A stretch of DNA of 64,000 bases from Pararobbsia silviterrae (GCF_003628125.1 NZ_RBZU01000007.1:236632-300631), one strand, 5' to 3'. Counted from the first letter of the stretch, positions 53,998 through 63,911 are shown. Program-made: numbers and translations. The notes: a model not told the origin generated them from the letters alone.

Positions 53998-54029
53998 TCA
54001 CGCTCCGCGCGGTCACCGAGCGCCGCGTC

Positions 54030-54052
54030 GCGGCCGTCGTTCAGACGGCCGC
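54030..54052. terminator. Terminator-like stem between phaZ and the cupin gene
   Basis: GCGGCCGTC (54030-54038), loop GTTCA, GACGGCCGC (54044-54052): perfect 9-bp stem between convergent genes. No T-run. Confidence 0.6.
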
Positions 54053-54069
54053 ATGGCATCCATGCATCC

Positions 54070-54507
54070 TCAGCCCGTTACCGCCGCCGGCCAAGGCGTC
54101 GGCTCAGGCACCGCGCACGGCCCTTCGGCGTCGATCGACTTGAAATCGGCCGGACCGACGACTTCGAGATACTCCATGTCCTCGGAGTAATCGAACAGAA
54201 AGTGGACGATGCCGGGTGCCTGATGCACGCAATCGCCGGCCGCCACGAGCGTCTCCTTGTCGCCATACATGAAGCGCGCCCAACCCTTGAGCATGATCAC
54301 GATGTGGAAATCGGCTTCATGACGGTGCCAGCCCGTGCCTTTCTCTGGTGCGTGATTCGCCTTGACGAGATGCGCGATCACTTTGCCGTGCGTCGCATCC
54401 GCAATGCCAAGATCGCGATAAAGGAAGAAGTCGCGCAGCCCTTCTCCGATGAACGACGTATCGTGCGGCTTGACGTGCGAAAACTTCGTTGCGAATGGGT
54501 CAGACAT
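54070..54507 (-). CDS. Cupin-domain protein
   Basis: A 145-residue single cupin. Motif 1 is TGWHRHEADFHIVIMLKGWA, with His61, His63 and His68 likely to bind metal; motif 2 is GDCVHQAPGIVHFLFDYSED. AGGAG precedes the ATG. No DNA-binding domain. Function, substrate and metal cannot be inferred; it lies 24 bases upstream-side of the zincin gene on the same strand and might be cotranscribed with it. Confidence 0.8.
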   Translation of the reverse strand: MSDPFATKFSHVKPHDTSFIGEGLRDFFLYRDLGIADATHGKVIAHLVKANHAPEKGTGWHRHEADFHIVIMLKGWARFMYGDKETLVAAGDCVHQAPGIVHFLFDYSEDMEYLEVVGPADFKSIDAEGPCAVPEPTPWPAAVTG

Positions 54508-54531
54508 GACGGGCTCCTGTGAAGAGATCGG

Positions 54532-55872
54532 TCATGGATCAAGCATTTCCTGTTCCAATGACGGCGCCGCGCCGCTTGCCCCCGTGTTTGCACCCGCGCC
54601 CGAATCCGCGCTTGGACCGTTTGCACCTGCCGCGGACGCCGATGCCTCGGATTGCGCACCGGTCTCGCGCACGGGCACGCCGCCCGCGATCACGCGATGC
54701 ACGAAACGCAGCTTCTCGACAACGCCCTGCGCCAGTGCGAACGGATAGCCGTCGGGCATGCCGAGGCTCCGGTTCAGGCTGTTGAGCGCATAGGTCAGCG
54801 GAAACCAGCGTTGCATGAGGTCGTCGAAGGCCGCGTCCTCGACCGGCGACGTGTCGCTCAACGTCGGCTCGGCCGGATCGTCGGGCACGAGCTTGAGCCC
54901 GCATGAAGTCGCCGTATCGAGCGTGTCGACCATGTGCAGATAGTGCGCCCACGTCTCGGCCCAATCTTCCCAGGGGTGCGCGCTCGCATACGCGCTGACG
55001 AACGCCATGTTCCAGTCGGGCGGCGCGCCTTCGCGATAGTGCCGTGCGAGCGCCTCGCCATAGTCGGCGCGCTCGTCGCCGAACATCGCGCGAAACGGCG
55101 CGTTCCAGTGCGTATCCGCGACGAGCACGTCGAAATAGTAGTGCCCGATCTCATGCCTGAAGTGACCGAGCAGCGTCCGATACGGCTCGTGCATCTTCGT
55201 GCGGATGGCTTCGCGTTGCGCATCATCGGCCTCGGCGATATTGAGCGTGATGAGGCCGTGATCGTGTCCGGTCATCACGCGCTCGCCGTCGGGCGTGTCC
55301 TCGAGAAACTCGAACGCGACGCCCTCCTTCGAATACGTGCGCCCCGCTTGCGAGACCGGGGCGGGAGCGCCGTCCGCACCGTCTGTGCCGTTCGCGCCGT
55401 TCGCGTCGGGCACCCCGTTCGCAGGCGTCGTACCGCTCGCATCCTGCGCATCGCGCGCGGGCTCAAGCACATTGTCCACCGTCTTCGGGAGCACCGGCAG
55501 ATCGAGCGCGGCCAACGTATAGAGCAAGCGCCGCTTGGCCGATTCGAGCCGGTACCAGCGCGCGCGATTATCGTCCGAGACAAGATTCGGAATCACGGTC
55601 GTAAGCGCGCAGGAGCGGCACAAGCCGAGCGGCGGGTCGGCGGACGTCATCCAGTTGCAGACATTCCAGTTCGCATAGTTGTCGCAACGGCGATAGAGCG
55701 CGCCGGCCGCGTCGGGATGCAGGCTGCGCCACAGATCGGCCTCGCCGGCCGGCTCGAACGCGCTGATCTCGCCGAGTTCGGGCACATAGCCGAGCAGTGC
55801 GTCGCAGCGCTCGCACCGCACATTCTCGAAGAACACGAGATGATGGCAGCGGTTGCAGTGGAAGGTTTTCAT
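54532..55872 (-). CDS. Putative zinc-binding metallopeptidase with zinc ribbon
   Basis: A 446-residue protein. The N-terminal zinc ribbon is FHCNRCHHLVFFENVRCERC, with more Cys pairs at CDNYANWNVCNW and CRSC. The zincin motif is HEIGHYYFD (His240, Glu241, His244), and downstream WEDWAETWAHYLHMVDTLDT supplies the third ligand region. A low-complexity Gly/Ala/Asn/Asp insert (GVPDANGANGTDGADGAPA) lies around 155-175, and the C-terminal tail is Ala/Ser/Gly-rich. Genes of this family are often near transglutaminase/ATP-grasp clusters; here it is divergent from one. No signal peptide, so probably cytoplasmic. Confidence 0.85.
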   Translation of the reverse strand: MKTFHCNRCHHLVFFENVRCERCDALLGYVPELGEISAFEPAGEADLWRSLHPDAAGALYRRCDNYANWNVCNWMTSADPPLGLCRSCALTTVIPNLVSDDNRARWYRLESAKRRLLYTLAALDLPVLPKTVDNVLEPARDAQDASGTTPANGVPDANGANGTDGADGAPAPVSQAGRTYSKEGVAFEFLEDTPDGERVMTGHDHGLITLNIAEADDAQREAIRTKMHEPYRTLLGHFRHEIGHYYFDVLVADTHWNAPFRAMFGDERADYGEALARHYREGAPPDWNMAFVSAYASAHPWEDWAETWAHYLHMVDTLDTATSCGLKLVPDDPAEPTLSDTSPVEDAAFDDLMQRWFPLTYALNSLNRSLGMPDGYPFALAQGVVEKLRFVHRVIAGGVPVRETGAQSEASASAAGANGPSADSGAGANTGASGAAPSLEQEMLDP

Positions 55873-56118
55873 CGATCACCTTGGTCCAGTCGGGTCCATG
55901 TGTTTATCTGCCTGCGCAACTGTGCGATGCTGCCGGCGTGAAGGCATCGCGATCGACGCGTCGCAAGGATCGTTCCGCGCGAACGCCGCCGCAATCGGCG
56001 CTTCACATTGCACGCGCAGACTTGATGGGACAGAACGGCATAAAGCTTGCTTTGACCGTACCGCATCCGCAGCACCGGCAGTCCGAACCCGAATCCAACC
56101 TGAATACAGGAGTCCGGC

Positions 56119-59100
56119 GTGTCCATTCGAGTCGCTCTGAACCACGTCACGCACTACCGCTACGATCGGCTCGTGCATTTGTCGCCGCAGGTCGTCCGTC
56201 TGCGGCCCGCGCCCCATTGCCGCACGCAGATCGTGTCGTACTCGCTGACGATCGAACCCGCGCAGCACTTCCTTAACTGGCAGCAGGATGCATTCGCGAA
56301 CTATCACGCGCGCCTCGTCGTGCCCGACAAGACGCGCGAGTTCAAGATCACGGTCGACCTCGTCGCCGAGATGGCGGTCTATAACCCGTTCGACTTCTTT
56401 CTCGAACCGAGCGCCGATAAATTCCCGTTCGACTATGCGCCCGAGCTCGCGGATGAACTCGCGCCATACCGCATCAAGCGCGCGCCGACGCCGTTGCTCA
56501 AGGCCTTTGTCGACGCGATCGACCTCACGCCGCGTACGACGATCGACTTCCTCGTCGATTTGAACCAGCGCGTGCAACGCGAAGTCAGCTATCTGATCCG
56601 GATGGAGCCCGGCGTGCAGACGCCCGAGGAAACGCTGACGAAGAAGTCGGGCTCGTGCCGCGACTCGGGCTGGCTGCTCGTCGAGACGCTGCGGCAACTC
56701 GGTCTCGCCGCGCGCTTCGTGTCGGGCTACCTGCTGCAACTCGCGCCCGACGTCAAGGCGATCGACGGTCCGGTCGGCGCCGCCTACGACTTCACCGATC
56801 TGCACGCGTGGTGCGAGGTCTATTTGCCGGGGGCCGGATGGATCGGTCTCGACCCGACATCGGGCCTGCTCGCGGGCGAAGGCCATATTCCGCTCGCCTG
56901 CACGCCCGAGCCCGGCAGCGCTGCGCCGATCACGGGCGCGAGCGACGAATGCGAAGTCGAGTTCGAGCACACGATGACGATCGAGCGCGTACTCGAAACG
57001 CCGCGCGTGACCAAGCCGTATACGGACGAACAATGGCAGGCCGTGCTGCGGATGGGCGACGCCGTCGACGGCGCGCTGATTGCCGGCGACGTGCGCCTCA
57101 CGATGGGCGGCGAGCCGACGTTCGTCGCCGTAACCGATCGCGACGCGCCCGAATGGAACGCCGATGCGTTGGGACCGACCAAGCGCGGCTATGCGATCTC
57201 GCTGATGGACAAGCTTCGCGCGCGCTATGGCGACGGCGGCTTCCTGCACTTCGGTCAAGGCAAGTGGTATCCGGGCGAGCAATTGCCGCGCTGGGCCCTC
57301 TCGCTCTACTGGCGCGCCGACGGTCAGCCGTGCTGGCAGAACCCCGCGCTGTTCGCGGACGAGCGGCAGCCTTCGAACTACACGAACGCGGACGCCGAGC
57401 GCTTCATCAAGCATCTGAGCACGCGTCTGTCGCTCGATACGAAGTACGTGCAGCCCGCCTACGAGGATGTCTGGTACTACCTCTGGCGCGAACGCCGCCT
57501 GCCCGTCAACGTGGATCCGTTCGACTCGCGGCTTTCCGACGAAACCGAACGTGTGAGGCTGCGCCGCGTATTCGCGGCCGGACTCGACAATGTGACGGGC
57601 TATGTGCTGCCGATCGCGCGCGGAGAGTCGAACCCCGCGCTCGACGGTCCGCGCTGGGTCAGCGGTCCCTGGCATATGCGCGATGAGCGGATCTATCTGT
57701 ACCCCGGCGATTCGTCGATGGGATTCCGGCTTCCGCTCGACAGCCTGCCGTGGGTCAGCGAAACCGACTACCCCTATATGCACGAGCACGATCCGTTCGC
57801 CGCGCCCGCGCCCTTGCGAACGGCCGCCCAGTTGCGCGCGCAATATCGGACCGGTGACGCGGACGCCGCCGGCGCGACGTTCGACGACGCGAACGAAGAG
57901 GTCTTCGATGATGCGATCGTCGGCGATGCGGGCGACGGCGTCGACATGTACGGCGGGCGCCGCCGCGTCGGCGGACCGGGCGCGGCCGCGCGCGCGCGGC
58001 CCGCTTCGCGCATGGACGTCTCGACCGATCGCTATCCGGCTCGCTTCGAATCGGCCGGCTACGTGACGCGCACGGCGCTTTGCGTCGAGGTCCGCGATCC
58101 GTCGCGCGCCGCGGGCCCGAAGGTCGAGGCGCGCGAATTCGGCAGCGGCAAGGGTGTGATCTACGTGTTCATGCCGCCGCTCGCGACGCTCGACGACTAC
58201 CTCGATCTCTTGAGCGCGATCGAACTCACGGCGGAAGAAGTCGGCGTGCGCATCGTGCTCGAAGGCTATCCGCCGCCGCGCGATGCGCGCATGACGCTGC
58301 TGCAGGTCACGCCCGACCCCGGCGTCATCGAGGTCAACATCCATCCGGCGTCGAGTTGGCGGCAGCTCGTCGAGCACACCGAATTTCTCTATGAAGGCGC
58401 TCACCTGACGTATTTGAGTTCCGAGAAGTTCATGCTCGACGGCCGGCACACGGGCACCGGAGGCGGCAATCACTTCGTGCTCGGCGGCAAGACGCCCGCC
58501 GACAGTCCGTTCCTGCGCCGGCCCGATGTGCTCGCGAGCCTGATTGCGTTCTGGCACAACCATCCGTCGATGTCGTATCTGTTCTCGGGCCTCTTCATCG
58601 GCCCGACGAGCCAGGCGCCGCGCGTCGACGAGGCGCGCAACGATCAGCTCTACGAACTCGAGATCGCGTTCCGCGAGCTCCAGCGGCAACTCGATCTCCT
58701 CGGCAGCCGCGAGGGCCCGATTCCGCCCTGGCTCATCGATCGCACCTTGCGCAATATCCTGATCGACGTCGCGGGCAACACGCACCGCGCGGAGTTCTGC
58801 ATCGACAAGCTCTATTCGCCCGACGGACCGACCGGACGACTCGGCCTGCTCGAACTCCGCGCGTTCGAAATGCCGCCGCATGCGCGCATGAGTCTTGTGC
58901 AGCAACTGCTGCTGCGCGCGCTCGTCGCGCGGTTCTGGGCCAAGCCGTATACGACCCGGCTCACGCGCTGGGGCACCGAATTGCACGACCGCTTTATGCT
59001 CGGCACCTTCGTCAAGCTCGATTTCGACGACGTGCTCACCGAGCTCGCCGAAGCGGGCTATGACTTCGATCCCGCGTGGTTCGCGCCGCACTTCGAGTTC

Positions 59101-59643
59101 CGCTTCCCCGTCGTCGGCGAACTCGCGGTCGATGCGATCACGCTGACGGTCCGCGCGGCGCTCGAACCCTGGCATGTCATGGGCGAGGAAGGCGTGAGCG
59201 GCGGCACGGCCCGCTATGTCGATTCGTCGCTCGAACGGCTCGAGATTCATGCGCTGGGCCTCAACGGCGACCGGCATCTGATCTGCGTGAACGGACAGGC
59301 GTTGCCGCTGCAGCCGACCGGACGCGCGACCGAGTTCGTCGCGGGCGTGCGCTATAAGGCATGGTCGCCGGCATCCGCGCTGCACCCGACGATTCGCGTG
59401 CACGCGCCGCTCGTCATCGACATCATCGACACGTGGAACGGACGGTCGATCGGCGGCGGGCAGTATCATGTCGCCCATCCGGGCGGGCGCAACTACGAGA
59501 CCTTCCCGGTCAATGCCTATGAAGCGGAAAGCCGCAGACGCGCGCGGTTCCTGACGATCGGGCATAGCGGCGGACCCATGCGCGTCGTGCCGGCGAAGCG
59601 GAGCCTCGAGTTCCCGTTCACGCTGGATCTGCGCAATCCGTGA
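56119..59643 (+). CDS. Transglutaminase-like/DUF2126 protein
   Basis: A 1174-residue protein starting at a GTG with AGGAG 7 bases upstream. The N-terminal transglutaminase-like part (1 to about 260) has the bacterial N-domain VALNHVTHYRYDRLVHLSPQ, then the triad Cys180 (GSCRDSGWLL), His229 (DLHAWCEVYLPG) and Asp245 (IGLDPTSG). The remaining 850 residues are DUF2126, with LTMGGEPTFVAVTDRDAPEW, FLHFGQGKWYPGEQLPRWAL, GTGGGNHFVLGG and ARFWAKPYTTRLTRWGTELH; the fold has been linked to amidoligase-type peptide synthesis. An acidic low-complexity stretch occurs around 580-600. First gene of a three-gene run with the next two enzymes. Confidence 0.88.
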   Translation: MSIRVALNHVTHYRYDRLVHLSPQVVRLRPAPHCRTQIVSYSLTIEPAQHFLNWQQDAFANYHARLVVPDKTREFKITVDLVAEMAVYNPFDFFLEPSADKFPFDYAPELADELAPYRIKRAPTPLLKAFVDAIDLTPRTTIDFLVDLNQRVQREVSYLIRMEPGVQTPEETLTKKSGSCRDSGWLLVETLRQLGLAARFVSGYLLQLAPDVKAIDGPVGAAYDFTDLHAWCEVYLPGAGWIGLDPTSGLLAGEGHIPLACTPEPGSAAPITGASDECEVEFEHTMTIERVLETPRVTKPYTDEQWQAVLRMGDAVDGALIAGDVRLTMGGEPTFVAVTDRDAPEWNADALGPTKRGYAISLMDKLRARYGDGGFLHFGQGKWYPGEQLPRWALSLYWRADGQPCWQNPALFADERQPSNYTNADAERFIKHLSTRLSLDTKYVQPAYEDVWYYLWRERRLPVNVDPFDSRLSDETERVRLRRVFAAGLDNVTGYVLPIARGESNPALDGPRWVSGPWHMRDERIYLYPGDSSMGFRLPLDSLPWVSETDYPYMHEHDPFAAPAPLRTAAQLRAQYRTGDADAAGATFDDANEEVFDDAIVGDAGDGVDMYGGRRRVGGPGAAARARPASRMDVSTDRYPARFESAGYVTRTALCVEVRDPSRAAGPKVEAREFGSGKGVIYVFMPPLATLDDYLDLLSAIELTAEEVGVRIVLEGYPPPRDARMTLLQVTPDPGVIEVNIHPASSWRQLVEHTEFLYEGAHLTYLSSEKFMLDGRHTGTGGGNHFVLGGKTPADSPFLRRPDVLASLIAFWHNHPSMSYLFSGLFIGPTSQAPRVDEARNDQLYELEIAFRELQRQLDLLGSREGPIPPWLIDRTLRNILIDVAGNTHRAEFCIDKLYSPDGPTGRLGLLELRAFEMPPHARMSLVQQLLLRALVARFWAKPYTTRLTRWGTELHDRFMLGTFVKLDFDDVLTELAEAGYDFDPAWFAPHFEFRFPVVGELAVDAITLTVRAALEPWHVMGEEGVSGGTARYVDSSLERLEIHALGLNGDRHLICVNGQALPLQPTGRATEFVAGVRYKAWSPASALHPTIRVHAPLVIDIIDTWNGRSIGGGQYHVAHPGGRNYETFPVNAYEAESRRRARFLTIGHSGGPMRVVPAKRSLEFPFTLDLRNP

Positions 59644-59680
59644 GGCCGGAAAACATCATACGAATAACGGGGTCGTCCCT

Positions 59681-62254
59681 TTGGCTTTTCAATCTTCACT
59701 CCCGTTCGAGCCGGGCGTCCCGCATGCGGATGCCCTGCTGCTGCGCGCGCTGCCGGTACGCGACGGCCATTGGGATGAACTTCGCGAAGATCCCGCCACG
59801 TTGCGCGAACCGTGGCGGCGGTTTTTCGAGCTGCTCGGCGAGCATGGTTACGCGAATCTCGGCGCACTCTCGGATGCGGTAAGCCGGCGCGTACGCGACA
59901 ACGACATCACGTACAACGTCTATGCGGATCAGGGCGGCTCGCGCGCGTGGGCACTCGATCTGCTGCCGTTCCTCATCGACGAACAGGAATGGCAGCGTAT
60001 CGAACGCGGCGTCGCGCAACGCGCGCGACTGCTCAACGCGATCATCGCCGATGTGTATGGATCGCAGACACTGTTGCGCGACGGATATCTTCCGCCCGCG
60101 CTCGTGTTCGGACATCCGGGCTATCTGCGGCCGGTCAAGGGATATGTGCCGCCGAACGGGCACTATCTGCAACTCGTCGCGATCGACCTCGCACGCAACA
60201 ACGACGGCGAGTGGACCGTCTTGTCTCAGCGCACGGAAGCGCCGTCGGGACTCGGGTACTCGCTCGAAAATCGGCTCATCGTATCCGACATCTTCGCGGA
60301 AGCGTTCCGCGAGATGCGCGTGCCGCGTCTCGCGGCGTCGTTCTCGCGGCTCGGCAGCACGCTCGCGCAGTTGGCCACGCATACGATGCGCGGCTCGAAC
60401 GCGAACGGGCATCCGCATATCGCGTTGCTCACGCCGGGTCCCTATAGCGAAACGTATTTCGAGCATGTGTTCCTCGCGCGCTATCTCGGCATCACGCTCG
60501 CCGAGGGCAAGGACCTGACGGTCCGCGACGACGTGCTGTATCTGAAGACGCTCGGCGGTCTCGAACGCGTGCACGTGCTGCTGCGGCGGCTCGACGATGC
60601 GTTCTGCGATCCGGTCGAACTGCGGCCCGATTCGACGATCGGCGTGCCGGGCTTGCTGCAGGTCATGCGCGCGGGCAATGTCGTCGTCTCGAACGTGCCG
60701 GGTGCGGGTTTCGTCGAATCGCCGGGGCTCCATGCGTTTCTGCCCGCGATCGCGCAGCGCGTGCTCGGTCAGTCGCTTGTGCTGCCCAGCGTGCCGACCT
60801 GGTGGTGCGGCGAAGCCGCCGCGCGCGACGAAGCATGCCGGGAACTCGACCATGCCTTCGTCATGCCGACCTGGCCCGGCCGGCACGGCACGCGCCCTGT
60901 CGGCATGGAGCAAGGCGTCCAGCATCTCAAGGACTGGCGCGACGAGATCGCGCACGCCCCCGATGGCTATACGATCCAGGCGCCGTTGGCGCTGTCGCAC
61001 GCGCCGCGTTTCGATGAAGGGCTGCTCGATATGCGCGCGGCCGTCGTGCGCTGCTATGCGATCGGCGACGCGAACGGCGACTGGCATGTGATGCCGGGCG
61101 GCTTCACGCGCTTCGCGGCCGAACGCCAGGCCGCCGTGTCGATGCAACTCGGCGGCAGCAGCGTCGACACGTGGATCCTGTCGAGCGAGCCGCCGTCGAC
61201 GTTTTCGTTGATGCCGGCGCCGCTGACGCCCGCCGATCTGAGCCGCAAGCATCGGACGATTTCGAGCCGCGCGGCCGAGAATCTGTTCTGGTCGGGCCGT
61301 TACGGCGAGCGCGCGGAGAACAGCGTGCGCCTGTGCCGGATCATCCTCGGCTCGCTCGAAAGCGACGACAGCAGCGCGCTCTTTGCGACGCTCGTCGAAC
61401 TCGCGCGACGCTCGAACCTCGTGCCGCCCCCGTTGCCCGGAACGCGCGCGACCTTGCGTGAGTTCGAGCAGACGCTGATTGCGTCGCTCGACGAGAGCAG
61501 TCCCTGGCCGAGCGTCGGACACAATCTCGCGGGACAGGCGCGCGCCTCGGGTGAAGTGCGCGGCCGCTTGTCAAACGATCACTGGCGCACGATCATCGCC
61601 GCGCGCAACGATTTTCGCGACGCGTTGCGGCGCCTCGCGCCGCGTATCGAGGCGGGTCAGTACAACCGGCTCGAAGTCATGACGGCGCTTGAACGGCTCG
61701 CCGTGCATCTGACCGCGATCAGCGGCGCGCAGGGCGACCGGATGACGCGCGATGAAGCATGGCGGCTGCTGTTTGTCGGCCGTCATATCGAGCGTGTGTC
61801 GAGCTTGTCGACGTTCCTGCGAACGGCCGCGGCCCAGCACGCGATCGGCACGCACGCGGGATTCGATCTGCTGCTCGAACTCTTCGATTCGACATTGACC
61901 TATCGCTCGCTGTATCCGGGTCGATTTCAATTACTGCCGCTGCTCGATCTGCTGGTCGTCGAACCGACGAATCCGCGCAGTCTCTATGGGGTCTACGAGC
62001 GCCTCGTCGACAAGCTCGACGATCTGCCGACGCCGGCGGCCCACGCGCAGCGTCCGCTCCTGTCCTCGCTCTTGCCGACGCTCGCCGATCTTCCTACGCT
62101 CGAAACCTTGTGCGAGCGCGACGTGAACGATGAGTACACGGCCTTGATACAGATGTGCGATCGTCTTACCGCGTCGATGGCGGCGCTCTCGAACGAGATC
62201 AGCGCGCGGTATTTCAGCCACGCCGGCGCGTCGCAGGCCTGGACTGCCGCATGA
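59681..62254 (+). CDS. Circularly permuted ATP-grasp/alpha-E fusion protein
   Basis: An 857-residue fusion. The N-terminal circularly permuted ATP-grasp (about 50-500) contains DVYGSQTLLRDGYLPPALVF, YVPPNGHYLQLVAIDLARNN, GLGYSLENRLIVSDIFAEAF, LLTPGPYSETYFEHVFLARY and GNVVVSNVPGAGFVESPGL, the nucleotide- and metal-binding blocks. The C-terminal alpha-E (DUF403) helical domain (about 530-850) begins ISSRAAENLFWSGRYGERAE. Start is the TTG at 59681, 37 bases after the DUF2126 stop; no ATG fits better. By family it should join an amino acid or peptide to a carboxylate using ATP. Confidence 0.88.
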   Translation: MAFQSSLPFEPGVPHADALLLRALPVRDGHWDELREDPATLREPWRRFFELLGEHGYANLGALSDAVSRRVRDNDITYNVYADQGGSRAWALDLLPFLIDEQEWQRIERGVAQRARLLNAIIADVYGSQTLLRDGYLPPALVFGHPGYLRPVKGYVPPNGHYLQLVAIDLARNNDGEWTVLSQRTEAPSGLGYSLENRLIVSDIFAEAFREMRVPRLAASFSRLGSTLAQLATHTMRGSNANGHPHIALLTPGPYSETYFEHVFLARYLGITLAEGKDLTVRDDVLYLKTLGGLERVHVLLRRLDDAFCDPVELRPDSTIGVPGLLQVMRAGNVVVSNVPGAGFVESPGLHAFLPAIAQRVLGQSLVLPSVPTWWCGEAAARDEACRELDHAFVMPTWPGRHGTRPVGMEQGVQHLKDWRDEIAHAPDGYTIQAPLALSHAPRFDEGLLDMRAAVVRCYAIGDANGDWHVMPGGFTRFAAERQAAVSMQLGGSSVDTWILSSEPPSTFSLMPAPLTPADLSRKHRTISSRAAENLFWSGRYGERAENSVRLCRIILGSLESDDSSALFATLVELARRSNLVPPPLPGTRATLREFEQTLIASLDESSPWPSVGHNLAGQARASGEVRGRLSNDHWRTIIAARNDFRDALRRLAPRIEAGQYNRLEVMTALERLAVHLTAISGAQGDRMTRDEAWRLLFVGRHIERVSSLSTFLRTAAAQHAIGTHAGFDLLLELFDSTLTYRSLYPGRFQLLPLLDLLVVEPTNPRSLYGVYERLVDKLDDLPTPAAHAQRPLLSSLLPTLADLPTLETLCERDVNDEYTALIQMCDRLTASMAALSNEISARYFSHAGASQAWTAA

Positions 62255-62285
62255 TCCGATCCACGCCTACGTCACGAGTCCCGGT

Positions 62286-63200
62286 ATGAGCACACGCTAT
62301 CCGACCTTGCCGTCGATGCGGCCGACGGTGTTGACCGTCCTGCATCGCACGACCTATCGCTACTCGACGCTCGTCGATACCGCGCAGCATCTCGCGACCA
62401 TCCGTCCCATCTCGACGGCTGCGCAGGAAGTGCTTCAGCACGCGGAGCGTATCGAGCCCGAGCCGTCGTATCTGCACAGCCGCGTCGACACGTTCGGCAA
62501 CGAAGTCGTGTATTTCGCGCTCAATACGCCGCACGAATCGCTGCAAGTGACAAGCGAAACGACCGTGAGATTGCGCGCGCGCTGGACGCACTTCGATCCC
62601 GAGGTGACCGAGCCTTGGGAGAACGTCGCGAACATGACGCAATATCGCGCGGGCGCGACGTTCGTGCCTGAAACGGAGTTCTGTTTCGCCTCGCCGTATA
62701 TCGCGCTGCATCCGTTGTTTCGCGCCTATGCGCTTGAAAGCTTTCCGCCGGGCATGCCGGTCGCGCAGGGCGCGATCGATCTCATGCATCGGATTCACGA
62801 CGAGTTCGAATATCTGCAGACGACGACGGACTTCGACACACAAGCGCTGCATGCCTTCACGCTGCGCAGCGGTGTCTGTCAGGATTTCGCGCAGGTCATG
62901 ATCGGTTGCCTGCGTTCGATCGGTATTCCCGCGCGTTACGTTTCCGGCTATCTGCGTACGATCCCGCTGCCGGGCCATGCACGCCTGCTCGGCGCGGACG
63001 CGTCGCATGCGTGGGTGTCGGCGTGGTGCCCCGGCACAGGCTGGATTGACCTCGATCCGACGAACGACGTGCTCGCGGACCGCGATCACGTGACGCTCGC
63101 GTACGGCCGCGATTACAGCGACGTCTCGCTCTTGCGCGGCATGATTCTCGGCGGCGGCGCGCATGCCGTGGATGTGTCGGTCAGCGTGATGGAACTCTGA
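62286..63200 (+). CDS. Transglutaminase-family cysteine peptidase-like protein
   Basis: A 304-residue protein with the bacterial transglutaminase N-domain (VLHRTTYRYSTLVDTAQHLA) and triad Cys198 (SGVCQDFAQVMIG), His241 (ASHAWVSAWCPG) and Asp257 (IDLDPTNDV). No signal peptide is seen. It lies 31 bases after the ATP-grasp gene, so the three form one unit. In such clusters it probably hydrolyses or transfers the peptide bond made by the ATP-grasp partner. That role is inferred from genome context of the family. Confidence 0.88.
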   Translation: MSTRYPTLPSMRPTVLTVLHRTTYRYSTLVDTAQHLATIRPISTAAQEVLQHAERIEPEPSYLHSRVDTFGNEVVYFALNTPHESLQVTSETTVRLRARWTHFDPEVTEPWENVANMTQYRAGATFVPETEFCFASPYIALHPLFRAYALESFPPGMPVAQGAIDLMHRIHDEFEYLQTTTDFDTQALHAFTLRSGVCQDFAQVMIGCLRSIGIPARYVSGYLRTIPLPGHARLLGADASHAWVSAWCPGTGWIDLDPTNDVLADRDHVTLAYGRDYSDVSLLRGMILGGGAHAVDVSVSVMEL

Positions 63201-63233
63201 CTAATCGCACACGATCGAGTCCCCTTGCAGACA

Positions 63234-63259
63234 CGCCTTCGGCGCGCAGCGCGAAGGCG
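63234..63259. terminator. Stem-loop between the transglutaminase and Dabb genes
   Basis: CGCCTTCG (63234-63241) and CGAAGGCG (63252-63259) with a 10-base loop between convergent genes. No T-run. Confidence 0.45.
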
Positions 63260-63336
63260 GAAGGTTCGGGAACATTGGCCGTTAGTTGCGTGATCGGACA
63301 TAAACGCACCGATTCCCGGTTGCGTTCGTCATCCGC

Positions 63337-63663
63337 TCAGCCGTGCACGCCGATATCCATATCGAATACGCACAGGCTGTCGATGCCGCTTTCGAGCAGT
63401 GCGACGAGCGCGGCGCCGAGCTTTTGATGTTCGGGGTGGACGAGATACGCCGTGAGCGCGCCCGCGTCCGCGAAGTCCATCGAGAAACCGGACTCGAACC
63501 CGTTCGACCTCCCCTCTTCCGACACATTGCGACCGCTCGAGAAATGCTCGAAGCGGATGCCGTCGATCTTGCCCAGCGCTTCGATCTTGTCGATCAAGTC
63601 CTGCTGCGCGGACACGGGAACATCGGGGCGAAATTGGCAAAGCACGATATGGCGAATCGGCAT
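63337..63663 (-). CDS. Dabb (stress-responsive alpha/beta barrel) family protein
   Basis: A 108-residue dimeric alpha/beta barrel protein. MPIRHIVLCQFRPDVPVSAQ is the typical Dabb opening, followed by GRNVSEEGRSNGFESGFSM and LTAYLVHPEHQKLGAALVAL with the conserved His-Pro-x-His region. The frame extends 79 codons upstream but only the ATG at 63663 begins the family sequence. Function in bacteria is generally unknown. Confidence 0.85.
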   Translation of the reverse strand: MPIRHIVLCQFRPDVPVSAQQDLIDKIEALGKIDGIRFEHFSSGRNVSEEGRSNGFESGFSMDFADAGALTAYLVHPEHQKLGAALVALLESGIDSLCVFDMDIGVHG

Positions 63664-63882
63664 GATCGTCGGCGGATGTCGTGGATGGAGCCCCCAGTCT
63701 AATCGCTCGTCGCGAATCCGATCGTGACAGGGCGTCGCCGTGGCTTGCTGGGGCACGACGGCGTTCCGCGAAGCTCGTCGAATCGATCGCGCATCGATGT
63801 CGAAACGTCCGCACACCTTGCATATCTCGATCCACATCCGCTCGGCGAACGGCGAACGACATCGAAAACGACAAAACAACCT

Positions 63883-63911
63883 TTGCAACAAAGTATCCAC
63901 AAAGATACAAT
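63883..63911 (+). promoter_or_regulatory. Promoter and operator-like palindrome before the toxin-like gene
   Basis: TTGCAA (63883-63888), 17-base spacer, TACAAT (63906-63911), and GTATC (63893-63897) with GATAC (63904-63908) as an inverted repeat inside it. The -10 overlaps the ATG at 63910, so either transcription starts inside the predicted gene or another -10 is used. Confidence 0.4.

Noticed and set aside
55876-59565. Open frame of 1229 codons on the minus strand
   Set aside because: It lies opposite the DUF2126 gene and mirrors its codons; composition is Arg/Asp/His-rich without any domain, as expected from an antisense frame in high-GC DNA.
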